Shown: in pieces, positions 28,254-37,247 of the stretch
Layout: the number at the start of each line of letters is the position of its first letter
Numbering within the stretch: position 1 is the stretch's first letter
From: Chryseobacterium scophthalmum
GTDB lineage: Bacteria; Bacteroidota; Bacteroidia; Flavobacteriales; Weeksellaceae
DNA: 64,000 bases
Direction: 5' to 3'
Assembly: GCF_900143185.1 (NCBI RefSeq)
Contig: NZ_FSRQ01000004.1
Location: 186,001-250,000 of the forward strand
The notes under the pieces: generated by a model
What the model saw: only the letters and a program-made list of their open reading frames with translations
What the model was told of the DNA's origin: nothing
Databases searched by the model: none
Translations under genes and position numbers: made by a program

Positions 28254-31200
28254 ATGAATTTAATACGTTTTGCGCTCAGAAAGCCCATTGCCGTCATGGT
28301 CGTTTTCCTGTCGGTCATTGTGCTTTCGCTTACAGCTATAAAAAAAATAAAAGTAGATATTTTCCCGGAGGTAGAGTTGCCGTCAATGTATATTGCGATG
28401 CCTTACGGAGGGCTTTCACCTCAATATATGGATGGTTTTATGTCCAATGAATTTCAAAAAGTTTTACTCTTTGTGAATGGTGTCAAGAATATTGATTTCA
28501 AAAGTGTTCAGGGACTGACCTTAATGAAACTGACCTTTTATCCAGGCACCGATATGGCGCAGGCTGCAGGTGAGGTTTCCACGCAGGTTTCACGGGCAAT
28601 GGGATTTTTACCACCCGGTGCAGTACCGCCTATGGTTGTGCGGTTTGACGGTAATTCACTCCCGGTCGGTCAACTTGTCTTTGAAAGTGACAATCACTCT
28701 GTAACAGAGCTTCAGACAATGGTCCTAACCAAAATCCGGCCGATGTTTGTTGAGATTCCCGGTATTACGGCTCCGGCACCTTTTGGGGGTAACATCCGTT
28801 CGATCGTTGTAAATATTGACCCGGCTGCAATGCAGAGTAACGGACTAAGTCCGGAAGAAATTACTTTGGCGATCACAAAAAGCAGCCATCCTTCGCCAGC
28901 AGGAAATATCAGAATGGGCGAAACGAATTATATGGCACCGATCAATTCCATAGCCAAAGATCCTGCGGAGTTTCTTAAAATCCCGATAAAGACCCAAGAC
29001 GGTAGAACTCTTTACGTGGGTGATGTAGCCAATGTTCAGGATGGAGCTGACCAGACATCTGGATATGCATTGGTCAATGGGAAACGCTCTGTGTATCTCC
29101 CGGTGATCAAAAAATCAGATGCTTCAACACTGACAGCAGTTGAAAATCTAAAAAAAGCAATGCCAAAACTGAGAGATCAGCTTCCGGATGATGTGAAGGT
29201 GAGTTATGAATTTGACCAGTCAAAATATATTGAACGTTCCCTTTCAAATCTAATTCATGAAGGACTTTTGGGTGCACTTTTTACAGGACTGGTCATTATT
29301 CTTTTCCTTGGTGACCTTCGAGGTGCACTGATCGTGGTCTTTACAATTCCCATAGCAATATTAACAGCCGTCTGTGTGCTCTATTTTGCAGGATATACTA
29401 TTAATATAATGACCTTGAGTGGGTTAGCCCTATCCATCGGAATTTTGGTAGATGAAGCTACGGTCACGATCGAGAATATCCACCAGCATATGGAAATGAG
29501 GAAAACCAAACCCAAAGCCATTCTTGATGCAGTACTTGAAATTTCCATTCCGAAGGTGCTGATATTATTATGTATTCTGGCCGTTCTTACGCCTGCCTTC
29601 ATTATGACGGGCATTCCAAAAGATATGTTTCTTCCGCTTTCTTTTGCAGTTGCATTCGCAATGATAGCTTCCTTTCTGGCATCCCAGACCTTCGTTCCGA
29701 TCCTGGCTAACTGGATGATGAAGAATAAGCATATTGAGAAGCATTATGTTAAAAACAGGAGTTTTTTCTATCGATTCAGAACGGGCTACAGTCACAAAAT
29801 GAGAAAATGGTCGGGAAGGACTTTGGTATTGTTTTCGGCCTATATCATTTTCTCGGGCCTTTTAATATTTTTAATGATGCGCTCATTGGGAACCGATATT
29901 ATGCCTCTTTCCAACAGCGGTGATTTTCAGATGAGAATTGATGCGCCACAGGGAAGCCGTCTGGAGAAAACTGAAAAGCTGGTGAAGGATATTCTCAAAG
30001 ATATTGAAGGTATTTTGCCGGAAAATGCGGTCAGCATCAGTTCGGCCTATGTCGGTTTACATCCGGCAGCAACGCCGATCAATCCCATATTTCTTTTCAC
30101 CAACGGAACACACCAGTCTGTTTTGCAGGTTTCTGTAAATAAGGAGATCTTTTCAGGGTCTATGGAAGATCTGAAAGAAAAGATCCGCAAGAAGATTGCT
30201 GAAAAGCATCCTGAAGCACAAATCAATTTTGAACCGATGGAACTTACCGAAAAAATTATTGGACAGGGATCGATGACCCCGATAGAAATCAAGGTAGGAT
30301 CTCCGAATCTGAAACTGGCGGCATCTCACGCAAAAAAAATAGAGGAAAAGCTGAAAAGCAACGATTTCCTGCGAGACGTCCGCATTGCAGAGCCACTTCA
30401 ATATCCGACGTTACAGATCAACGTAGACCGAAATCTCGCTGCGCAGTTCGGACTGACGATGCAGGATGTGACACGCAGTCTTGTGACCGCTACCTCTTCA
30501 ACCCGCTACACCGACAAGAACCTCTGGGTCGACCCAAAATCAGGACTTGTCTTTCAGACACAGGTCCAGATTCCAGAAAGTATAATGAACTCTGAAGAGA
30601 TCCTGAAATCACTTCCACTGAAAAAAGACAGCCCGAGACCCGTTCTTGAAGATATCGCTACAGTTAAAAAAACGACCGCACCTGCACAGGTCAACCGAAA
30701 GGGACCTATGAGATATGTAACAATTATCGGAAATGTGTACGGAAAAGACCTGGGCTCTGCTTCCAAAGCGGTAAAAAATGCCATCAGTGAGACCGGAAAA
30801 CCTCCAAAAAGTGTTTCTGTCTGGACAGAAGGCACACTGCAGCTACTGGATGATACACTCGACAGTCTTGCAATGGGACTTTTGGCGGCAGTACTAGCGA
30901 TATTCCTAATGCTTTCTGCTTATTATCAGTCATTTAAAGTACCTTTTGTTGTTCTTTCCGTGATTCCTTCCGTGATCGTGGGAAGTCTTGTTTTGATTTT
31001 CATTACCGGCAGTACGCTCAACCTCCAGTCATATATGGGGATGATTATGTCCATCGGTGTTTCGGTTTCAAATGCCGTATTACTTATCAATCAGGCAGAG
31101 TACTACCGTAAACATTACCATATCAGTGCGCTTCATTCTGCGAGAATGGCAGCGGCGTCCAGACTCCGCCCTGTACTGATGACCGCTTTGGCGATGCTTG

Positions 31201-31412
31201 CCGGGATGATTCCTATGGCAATCGGTATCGGGGAAGGTTCTGAGCAGGTTGCTCCACTTGGTAGAGCTGTTATCGGTGGTATCATCGCATCCACTCTTAC
31301 CATTCTGCTTTTGGTTCCGCATTTTTTTGCAGCAGTAATGTCCAATGCAGGACATTCAAATCCTTCCTTGGATCCGGAAGATGAGGAAAGTAAATTTTTC
31401 GTACAATCTTAA
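28254..31412 (+). CDS. RND-family efflux permease (inner-membrane pump)
   Basis: A 1052-residue RND transporter with 12 expected membrane helices and two large periplasmic loops (after TM1 and TM7). Start MNLIRFALRKPIAVMVVFLS and the TM4 proton-relay region GLALSIGILVDEATVTIENI are clear. The canonical Asp-Asp of TM4 (VDDA in AcrB) is Asp-Glu here. It should drive proton-coupled export through the TolC duct. Substrate class cannot be read; the CusA heavy-metal methionine signature is not evident. Being followed by TlpA, DsrE and SoxB-like genes suggests export linked to sulfur or redox stress. Confidence 0.92.
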   Translation: MNLIRFALRKPIAVMVVFLSVIVLSLTAIKKIKVDIFPEVELPSMYIAMPYGGLSPQYMDGFMSNEFQKVLLFVNGVKNIDFKSVQGLTLMKLTFYPGTDMAQAAGEVSTQVSRAMGFLPPGAVPPMVVRFDGNSLPVGQLVFESDNHSVTELQTMVLTKIRPMFVEIPGITAPAPFGGNIRSIVVNIDPAAMQSNGLSPEEITLAITKSSHPSPAGNIRMGETNYMAPINSIAKDPAEFLKIPIKTQDGRTLYVGDVANVQDGADQTSGYALVNGKRSVYLPVIKKSDASTLTAVENLKKAMPKLRDQLPDDVKVSYEFDQSKYIERSLSNLIHEGLLGALFTGLVIILFLGDLRGALIVVFTIPIAILTAVCVLYFAGYTINIMTLSGLALSIGILVDEATVTIENIHQHMEMRKTKPKAILDAVLEISIPKVLILLCILAVLTPAFIMTGIPKDMFLPLSFAVAFAMIASFLASQTFVPILANWMMKNKHIEKHYVKNRSFFYRFRTGYSHKMRKWSGRTLVLFSAYIIFSGLLIFLMMRSLGTDIMPLSNSGDFQMRIDAPQGSRLEKTEKLVKDILKDIEGILPENAVSISSAYVGLHPAATPINPIFLFTNGTHQSVLQVSVNKEIFSGSMEDLKEKIRKKIAEKHPEAQINFEPMELTEKIIGQGSMTPIEIKVGSPNLKLAASHAKKIEEKLKSNDFLRDVRIAEPLQYPTLQINVDRNLAAQFGLTMQDVTRSLVTATSSTRYTDKNLWVDPKSGLVFQTQVQIPESIMNSEEILKSLPLKKDSPRPVLEDIATVKKTTAPAQVNRKGPMRYVTIIGNVYGKDLGSASKAVKNAISETGKPPKSVSVWTEGTLQLLDDTLDSLAMGLLAAVLAIFLMLSAYYQSFKVPFVVLSVIPSVIVGSLVLIFITGSTLNLQSYMGMIMSIGVSVSNAVLLINQAEYYRKHYHISALHSARMAAASRLRPVLMTALAMLAGMIPMAIGIGEGSEQVAPLGRAVIGGIIASTLTILLLVPHFFAAVMSNAGHSNPSLDPEDEESKFFVQS

Positions 31413-31426
31413 ATAATTAAAAAATA

Positions 31427-32533
31427 ATGAAAATCATCAATAAAATAAAATACATCTTCATTCCGGTCGTTCTTTTGGGAATGGCTTCCTGCTCGGGCGA
31501 AAAGGAAAGTAAAAATGAAACAAAAAAAACAGTTCAGCCTGCTCGGTCTTTCGTGACCACAGAAATCAAGCTGATAAATCCCACTTATCAGATTTCCGTT
31601 CCAGGCGAACTGAAACCTTATGAATCGGTGCAGATCTTTGCGAAGGTTGCCGGATTTATCAAGAAAATTTATGTTGACAGAGGTTCAGTTGTGACCAAAG
31701 GTCAGCTTCTTGCAGTTCTGGAAGCACCAGAAATGAATCAGGATTACCTATCCGATAAATCTTCACAGCAGAAAACATACACCGACTATCTTTATGCTAA
31801 ACAGGCTTTTGAGCGATTGCAGGACGCGGCCAGTACAAAAGGAGCTGTTGCCGACATAGAACTGGATAGGGCTAAAAGCATTATGCAGAGTTCCAAAGCA
31901 ACATACGAGGCATCAAAAGCGGGCACCGGTAGGTCTTCACAGATGAATCAGTACCTTAGGATCACGGCACCTTTCAGTGGTGTGATAATGGATAGGAATC
32001 TGTCGGTAGGAGCCTTGGTTGGTCCCAATTCAGGAATGGCTCTTTTCAGTATTGCTCAGAAAAATAAGCTGAGACTGACGGTATCTCTTCCTGAAAAACA
32101 TGCATCAAGTGTCAATGAGGGGATAGTGGCGCAATTTACGGTCAACTCTATCCCGGGAAAAAATTTTGAAGCGCATCTTTCAAGGAATTCCGGTGTTATC
32201 AGTCAGGAAAACCGTTCGATGACCCTTGAGTTTGACGTTCCAAATCCGGGCACTGTCTTAAAAGGGGGGGAATATGCACAGGTCCAGCTCAATCTGAAAA
32301 GAAGTGCACCTACATTTTTTGTACCCACGAAAAGTATTCTGCAGACTCAATCCGGAACCTTTGTGATGACCTTCAATGATAATACGGTAAGCAGAGTTGC
32401 TGTGAAAGAAGGAATCACCTACGAAAAAATGACCGAGGTCTTTGGTGCACTATTCGGCCATGACAAAGTTCTAGTAAAACCTTCCGAAGAAATTGAGGAA
32501 GGAAAGATATCAACCCCAAAAAAAAATAAATAA
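31427..32533 (+). CDS. Periplasmic adaptor (MFP/HlyD-like) of the RND pump, lipoprotein
   Basis: A 368-residue adaptor with a lipobox (LGMASC, Cys22), a split biotinyl-lipoyl domain (VAGFIKKIYVDRGSVVTKGQ and the matching ITAPFSGVIMDRNLSVGALV), a helical hairpin between them and a beta-barrel/membrane-proximal part. It bridges the RND pump and the TolC channel. Its stop overlaps the next start (TAATG), so it is translationally coupled to the TlpA gene, an unusual extension of a pump operon. Confidence 0.92.
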   Translation: MKIINKIKYIFIPVVLLGMASCSGEKESKNETKKTVQPARSFVTTEIKLINPTYQISVPGELKPYESVQIFAKVAGFIKKIYVDRGSVVTKGQLLAVLEAPEMNQDYLSDKSSQQKTYTDYLYAKQAFERLQDAASTKGAVADIELDRAKSIMQSSKATYEASKAGTGRSSQMNQYLRITAPFSGVIMDRNLSVGALVGPNSGMALFSIAQKNKLRLTVSLPEKHASSVNEGIVAQFTVNSIPGKNFEAHLSRNSGVISQENRSMTLEFDVPNPGTVLKGGEYAQVQLNLKRSAPTFFVPTKSILQTQSGTFVMTFNDNTVSRVAVKEGITYEKMTEVFGALFGHDKVLVKPSEEIEEGKISTPKKNK

Positions 32534-33075
32534 TGATAACGACCTTAAAATTTAAAACACCTATTTTCATTCTTATGATGACCCTGTTTTCTTTTTCTTT
32601 GAGTGCGATGCAATCAAGAGTTGAGAATCAGGATGGGCCCATCCCACAAAATAATGTAAATGATAATGAGGATATCATCTTAATCGATGAGAACGGAAAG
32701 AAAATTGCTTTGAGTGAACTGAAAGGGAAGGTGGTCTTTGTAAATTTCTGGGCCACATGGTGCAGGCCTTGTGTCGAAGAAATGCCGAGCATCAGAGACC
32801 TGAAAGACAAATTCAAGGGAAATGACAATATCGTTTTTGTCCTTCTCAATGTGGAAGCCAACCTGACAAAGTCTAAGAAATTTATGAAGGATAAAAACTA
32901 CGATCTTCCGGTGTATGTAGCAGCAGACACTATTCCTTCGCAGTACTTTCAGGGAGCAATTCCGACGACTTTGATCTTTAATAAAAAAGGAGAACTCGAA
33001 GCACAGATGCAGGGAGGGCAAGATTTTGACCGACCTGAGATTTATGAAGCGCTGAAAAAGTTAACCGGACAATAA
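32533..33075 (+). CDS. TlpA-family thiol-disulfide oxidoreductase, copy 1
   Basis: A 180-residue exported thioredoxin-fold protein. Hydrophobic N-terminus (FILMMTLFSFSLSAMQ) and TlpA/ResA-type core with NFWATWCRPCVEEMP (Cys77, Cys80) and the cis-Pro in IPTTLIF. It should act in the periplasm, reducing disulfides or persulfides. It is coupled to the MFP gene by a one-base overlap and followed 18 nt later by a second TlpA gene. Confidence 0.9.
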   Translation: MITTLKFKTPIFILMMTLFSFSLSAMQSRVENQDGPIPQNNVNDNEDIILIDENGKKIALSELKGKVVFVNFWATWCRPCVEEMPSIRDLKDKFKGNDNIVFVLLNVEANLTKSKKFMKDKNYDLPVYVAADTIPSQYFQGAIPTTLIFNKKGELEAQMQGGQDFDRPEIYEALKKLTGQ

Positions 33076-33093
33076 TTTATTAAAATAAGAACA

Positions 33094-33699
33094 ATGGAAA
33101 AATTTAAAATATGGCTTCGGAAGAACTGGAGTACGGCACTTTTGGTGTCAATATTCATCGTGTTGCTTGTGAGTCCCGATGCAAAAGCCTGGCTGATGCG
33201 CCAGATCATCTCTACCGGTCTTATGAACTCAAAGATTGAAGAAAAGGAAACAGAGCCGGCCGTTGAGTCGACTCCTTTGTCCAGTACTGAAAACTTCAGT
33301 GTCAGAAATGATAAAGGTGAGATCATCAATACTTCTGACCTCAAGGGAAAAGTGGTATTTATTAACTTCTGGGCGTCCTGGTGCCCGCCTTGCCGTGCGG
33401 AATTCCCTTCGATTCAGACATTCTACGACCGATTTAAATCCAATAAAGATCTTGTTTTTCTTACAGTCAATCTGGATGAGCAGACCGCCTTGGGTAAGAT
33501 GTATCTTGAAAAAGAACAATTCACTGTTCCGTTTTTAGTTGCAGAAGGTTCGATTCCAACTGCTTTTTTTAATGGTTCACTTCCTACGACCGTCGTTTTG
33601 GACAGATCAGGAAAAATTAGGATGCATCATGCGGGAATGGCAGACTACAGCAAAGAATCATTCTATCAAGAAATCAATCAACTTTTAAATGAAAAATAA
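33094..33699 (+). CDS. TlpA-family membrane-anchored thioredoxin-like protein, copy 2
   Basis: A 201-residue protein with an uncleaved-looking membrane anchor (TALLVSIFIVLLVSPDAKA) and a TlpA/ResA domain bearing NFWASWCPPCRAEFP (Cys97, Cys100) and the cis-Pro in LPTTVVL. Together with the preceding gene it forms a pair of periplasm-facing thioredoxins, possibly donor and acceptor. Its stop overlaps the start of the DsrE-like gene (TAATG). Confidence 0.9.
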   Translation: MEKFKIWLRKNWSTALLVSIFIVLLVSPDAKAWLMRQIISTGLMNSKIEEKETEPAVESTPLSSTENFSVRNDKGEIINTSDLKGKVVFINFWASWCPPCRAEFPSIQTFYDRFKSNKDLVFLTVNLDEQTALGKMYLEKEQFTVPFLVAEGSIPTAFFNGSLPTTVVLDRSGKIRMHHAGMADYSKESFYQEINQLLNEK

Positions 33700-34148
33700 T
33701 GAAAAACTTAATTAAGATATTGACCTTCTCAGTTTTCCTGACAGGGTTTATGGGTTTTGCGCAAAAGGCAACAGTTTACGAACCTGCAAAATCTATTAAT
33801 AAGGAGTACAAGGCTTTGTATGTGATCAATGAAGGTGATGACCAGAAAATCAGAGTCATTATCAGAAATATCAATAACGCGATGGAAGATCCCAGGCTGA
33901 AAGGCAAACTGAAGGTCGAACTGCTGGCCTTTGGGGGCGGAGTGGAAATGTTCAGAAAGAAAAACCCCTACGGGGAACTTCTTACAGGTCTGCAAGATAA
34001 GGGGGTAGTGATGGTACAGTGCGAAAATACCCTTCGTGAAAAAAAGATCGAAAAGTCCGAATTATTTGAGTTTGTAAATTACACCCCCAGCGGAAACGGG
34101 GAAATGATTTTGAGACAGGATGAAGGATGGGCAATAGTTAAACCCTAA
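33699..34148 (+). CDS. DsrE/DsrF-like exported protein
   Basis: A 149-residue protein with a signal peptide (ILTFSVFLTGFMGFAQ) and a DsrE-like fold: IRVIIRNINNAMEDPRLKGK, VELLAFGGGVEMFRKKNPYG, and VVMVQCENTLREKKI with a single conserved Cys108 at the position that carries sulfur in DsrE/TusD relatives. Such periplasmic DsrE-like proteins are thought to bind or relay sulfane sulfur. Placed between two TlpA genes and a SoxB-like hydrolase, it fits a periplasmic sulfur-carrier role, unproven. Confidence 0.85.
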   Translation: MKNLIKILTFSVFLTGFMGFAQKATVYEPAKSINKEYKALYVINEGDDQKIRVIIRNINNAMEDPRLKGKLKVELLAFGGGVEMFRKKNPYGELLTGLQDKGVVMVQCENTLREKKIEKSELFEFVNYTPSGNGEMILRQDEGWAIVKP

Positions 34149-34159
34149 AATTGGAAATT

Positions 34160-35584
34160 ATGAAATTATCAATAGGATTCATCAACGATGTGCACGGCTA
34201 TATGGAACCCCATCCAGAGCTGTTTTATGACTATCAGAAAGAATATGTTAAAAGTGCAGGAGGTTATGCCAGAATTCAGACCATCTTCAAAAAGATCAGG
34301 GCAGAAAATCCGAACGCATTGCTCTTTGACGGAGGGGATACGTTTCACGGAACAGTTCCGGTGGTACAGTCGAAAGGAGAGGTCTTGATTCCCATACTTA
34401 ACCAACTTGGATTTGATGCAATGGTAGGACACTGGGACTTTGCCTATACACCAAGACATCTGTTAAAACTGGAAAGCCAGCTCAATTATCCCGTCTTGGG
34501 CTGCAATGTTTTTGATGAGCAGGGAAAACGATTTCTACTACCTTACAAAATATCTGAAATTGGAGGACTCAAAATTGGTATAATCGGGATCTGTTCCAAT
34601 ATTATCGATAAGACAATGCCGGAGAAGTTCAGTGAAGGCATAACGGTGACCGATGGAATTGAAGAGACGAATCAATGCGTCAGAGAATTAAGAGAGGATG
34701 CTGTGGACATTATTATTCTTTTGTCGCACAATGGTTATCCGCAAGATATCGAACTGCTCAAAAAAGTGGAAGGAATCGATATTTGTCTCAGTGCACACAC
34801 CCATAACAGGATGTACGAAGCAGAAAAAGCAGGAAACTGCATTATCATCCAATGTGGCTGCCACGGATCATTTGTAGGAAATCTAAAGCTTGATGTCGAA
34901 AATGGAATGATTACACATTTTGATTACAAGATCATTGAAACTGACGACAGTATTGATGAAGATGTAGAAGTTAAAGATCTGGTGGAAAAAAGTCTACAGT
35001 CTTTTGCTGAAATGAAAAGTACAGTATTGGGGACGACAGAACATATTTTGCACCGCTATTCCACGCTGTCTTCTACTATGGATGACTTTCTTCTGTCTGC
35101 CGTCAATTTTGCGACGGACGTTGAGATCTCCTTTTCCAACGGATGGCGCTATGGTGCACCTATAAATGTCGGAAATATTACCCTCTGGGACTTATACAAA
35201 ATCGTGCCGATGAATCCGCCTATTTCCACCACAGAGCTTACTGGAAAAGAGATCTTTGAAATGTTAGAAGAAAATCTGGAGCGGACCTTTTCCGCAGAGC
35301 CGATGAAACAAATGGGAGGTTATGTTAAGCGTTGCAACGGATTGAGAATTTTGATGCGCATTGAAAATCCGCCGGGTTACAGAATTCAGGAAATCTATTT
35401 TCAGGGAAGACATTTACAAAAAGACAAGGTTTACAAAGTTGCTTTCCTCACCGAGCAGGATGTTCCAAAGAAATATGGGAAAAACCGCACAGAGACAGGA
35501 TCTAATGCCATAACAGCAATGACATATTATCTTGAGAATAATTTTCACATTGAAAGATCTGAAGATTCTTTTCTTTTGGTCTGA
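34160..35584 (+). CDS. SoxB/5'-nucleotidase-like metallo-hydrolase
   Basis: A 474-residue two-domain enzyme of the UshA/SoxB superfamily. Metallophosphoesterase motifs: NDVHG at 9-13, DGGD at 57-60, GHWDFAY at about 90 in place of the usual GNHEFD, LSHNG and SAHTHNRMY; then a 5'-nucleotidase C-terminal domain (SFSNGWRYGAP, GNITLWDLYKIVP, ETGSNAITA). The GHWD form, as I recall, is closer to SoxB sulfate thiohydrolases than to true nucleotidases, and the sulfur-rich context agrees. No signal peptide is visible, so it should be cytoplasmic, unlike SoxB. The ATG at 34160 is preferred over an in-frame TTG at 34151. Last gene of the operon. Confidence 0.8.
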   Translation: MKLSIGFINDVHGYMEPHPELFYDYQKEYVKSAGGYARIQTIFKKIRAENPNALLFDGGDTFHGTVPVVQSKGEVLIPILNQLGFDAMVGHWDFAYTPRHLLKLESQLNYPVLGCNVFDEQGKRFLLPYKISEIGGLKIGIIGICSNIIDKTMPEKFSEGITVTDGIEETNQCVRELREDAVDIIILLSHNGYPQDIELLKKVEGIDICLSAHTHNRMYEAEKAGNCIIIQCGCHGSFVGNLKLDVENGMITHFDYKIIETDDSIDEDVEVKDLVEKSLQSFAEMKSTVLGTTEHILHRYSTLSSTMDDFLLSAVNFATDVEISFSNGWRYGAPINVGNITLWDLYKIVPMNPPISTTELTGKEIFEMLEENLERTFSAEPMKQMGGYVKRCNGLRILMRIENPPGYRIQEIYFQGRHLQKDKVYKVAFLTEQDVPKKYGKNRTETGSNAITAMTYYLENNFHIERSEDSFLLV

Positions 35585-35587
35585 AAT

Positions 35588-35625
35588 AAAGGCAGAAGAT
35601 CCGAAGATCCTCTGCCTTTTATTTT
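35588..35625 (+). terminator. Terminator of the efflux/TlpA operon
   Basis: AAAGGCAGA pairs with TCTGCCTTT; the loop holds a further GATC/GATC pairing; a T-rich tail follows. It begins 4 nt after the stop codon of the SoxB-like gene. Confidence 0.85.
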
Positions 35626-36010
35626 ATGTGCTGGGCAATTACGATGATTGAATGTTGCTATAAGATCAGGCTGTTGATAAAGTTTTCCAGATTAGTAAAT
35701 CCTGTTAGAGTGATGACTGATCCGTCTGCGGCATCATTCAAGTTCAGTCTGTTTTATTATTAATATAATCTAAAAATATTTGTAAAAATAAAGTAGGTTT
35801 TATATCGTAGGAAATCTGTGAGATATTAATCGTTCAAATTGAAATTTTCCACAATATTTTTTTAAGAGATAAACTACAACGAGTCTCTAGTAATAAACTT
35901 CCTATAAAAATCATTGAACTCAAAAATATTATATGTAAAAAATTCGTGTAAGTATTGCTCTACCCTTTCAATTTTTGTCATTGGCTTGTAAGTTTATTTA
36001 TAGATTTAGA
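35626..36010. other. Gene-free spacer between convergent units
   Basis: 385 nt of AT-rich sequence between the sulfur operon terminator and the minus-strand gene cluster. I see no ORF with coding character, no tRNA and no clear hairpin. It marks the junction between two cargo modules. Confidence 0.6.
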
Positions 36011-37150
36011 TTACCAATCCATATTTGCTGAGTTATCAAATATTCCCTGCAAATGATCACAAAATTTTTCCATAATATCATTATCGTGCATTGCAGATTC
36101 ATACATCCCATTGCTTGCATAAGGTAATATTGTGATCAAACCTTGCCCTTGGGTATATGTGAGTGCAGGTTTTAAATTGCTGCTATTCATATCAGAGATA
36201 AAAGATTCTATCAAACATATAACTTCATTATCTTTAAATTCCAGTGTGCCTTGAAAAGAAAACCTATTTTTAGTCTTATTAAAGTTCATCATTACTGGTA
36301 CAGCACCGGCTCCGGAATGAAAGTGGAATGCATTGCCGTCTTTTCCAAATGCACCGTGAGCAACAAAGTTCCTTACCTGATTCCTTATCATCAGTAATTC
36401 AATATAATATTCCTTTAACATATCGTCAGATATGACAGTATTGAATTTAGTTTTCCATTCGGCATCGATTAATTTTGTGACTTCTTCCCCTGTTTTTATT
36501 TTTTGTGTAAGGATAGCAAGATGAATAAATAGATGTTCTGTCCAGCTAAAAAATGATTCAATAGTTGAAATTGCTAACCATTTTGTGCTTTGCCGTATCT
36601 TGTAGTAATTTTTGGAACCTAGAACAAAAGTGCCATCAATAGAAATCCTTTCTTTAGATAATTTTTCTAGTTTCTTATTTTCTGATTTATATAGATTTAG
36701 AAAATAGTTAAATCGTTCAAATAAATATCCATTATTATTTACAATATTTATTTCGGAACTCTTGATAGCCTCTGCTGCCAAGTGGTTAAAATATGGTCTT
36801 GAAGATTTTATCGCACCGTTAATTTTCTTAGTAATTATTTTCGCATCTTCTTCATCTTCCTTATTTTGAATAAAAACCCCAACTCCCATTTTCCTGTGTT
36901 CAATCAGAAATGCTTTACCATTAAAATCAATTGGAATAGACCAAGCCAGCTTTTCAGATCTTCCTGTGTCTTTGAAACCTAATAAATTTACAAATAGAAA
37001 ATAAACTAAGTAGTAATCCTGTATCTCCCTTCCTGCATCACTTCTTTCAGCAAAAAATAATAGTTTTTCGTTTGCTTTTGTATTATCATCGACTTGCTTT
37101 ATTGGAAATAATATTTTCAGGGCATTTTCTTTGTATTTTTCAATATTCAT
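36011..37150 (-). CDS. Hypothetical protein with HEPN-type R-x4-H motif
   Basis: A 379-residue soluble protein that I do not recognise as a named family. It is rich in helices; at residues 256-265 it has RNQVRNFVAH, which contains R260-x4-H265, the RNase motif of HEPN domains, inside a helix-rich stretch (about 195-270), as in abortive-infection and toxin HEPN proteins. Motif alone is weak evidence. It lies 97 nt downstream of a caspase-like protease on the same strand and is probably co-transcribed with it; the pair has the look of a two-gene defence or stress-response unit. Confidence 0.6.
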   Translation of the reverse strand: MNIEKYKENALKILFPIKQVDDNTKANEKLLFFAERSDAGREIQDYYLVYFLFVNLLGFKDTGRSEKLAWSIPIDFNGKAFLIEHRKMGVGVFIQNKEDEEDAKIITKKINGAIKSSRPYFNHLAAEAIKSSEINIVNNNGYLFERFNYFLNLYKSENKKLEKLSKERISIDGTFVLGSKNYYKIRQSTKWLAISTIESFFSWTEHLFIHLAILTQKIKTGEEVTKLIDAEWKTKFNTVISDDMLKEYYIELLMIRNQVRNFVAHGAFGKDGNAFHFHSGAGAVPVMMNFNKTKNRFSFQGTLEFKDNEVICLIESFISDMNSSNLKPALTYTQGQGLITILPYASNGMYESAMHDNDIMEKFCDHLQGIFDNSANMDW

Positions 37151-37247
37151 ATTCTATTTTTATGCAGGTAGTTGGGTTTTCATTTTCCGGCTTTAAGCAT
37201 CTTCAATGATTTAGATAAAATAATTTTAAACTATTTTAATGTGTTTT

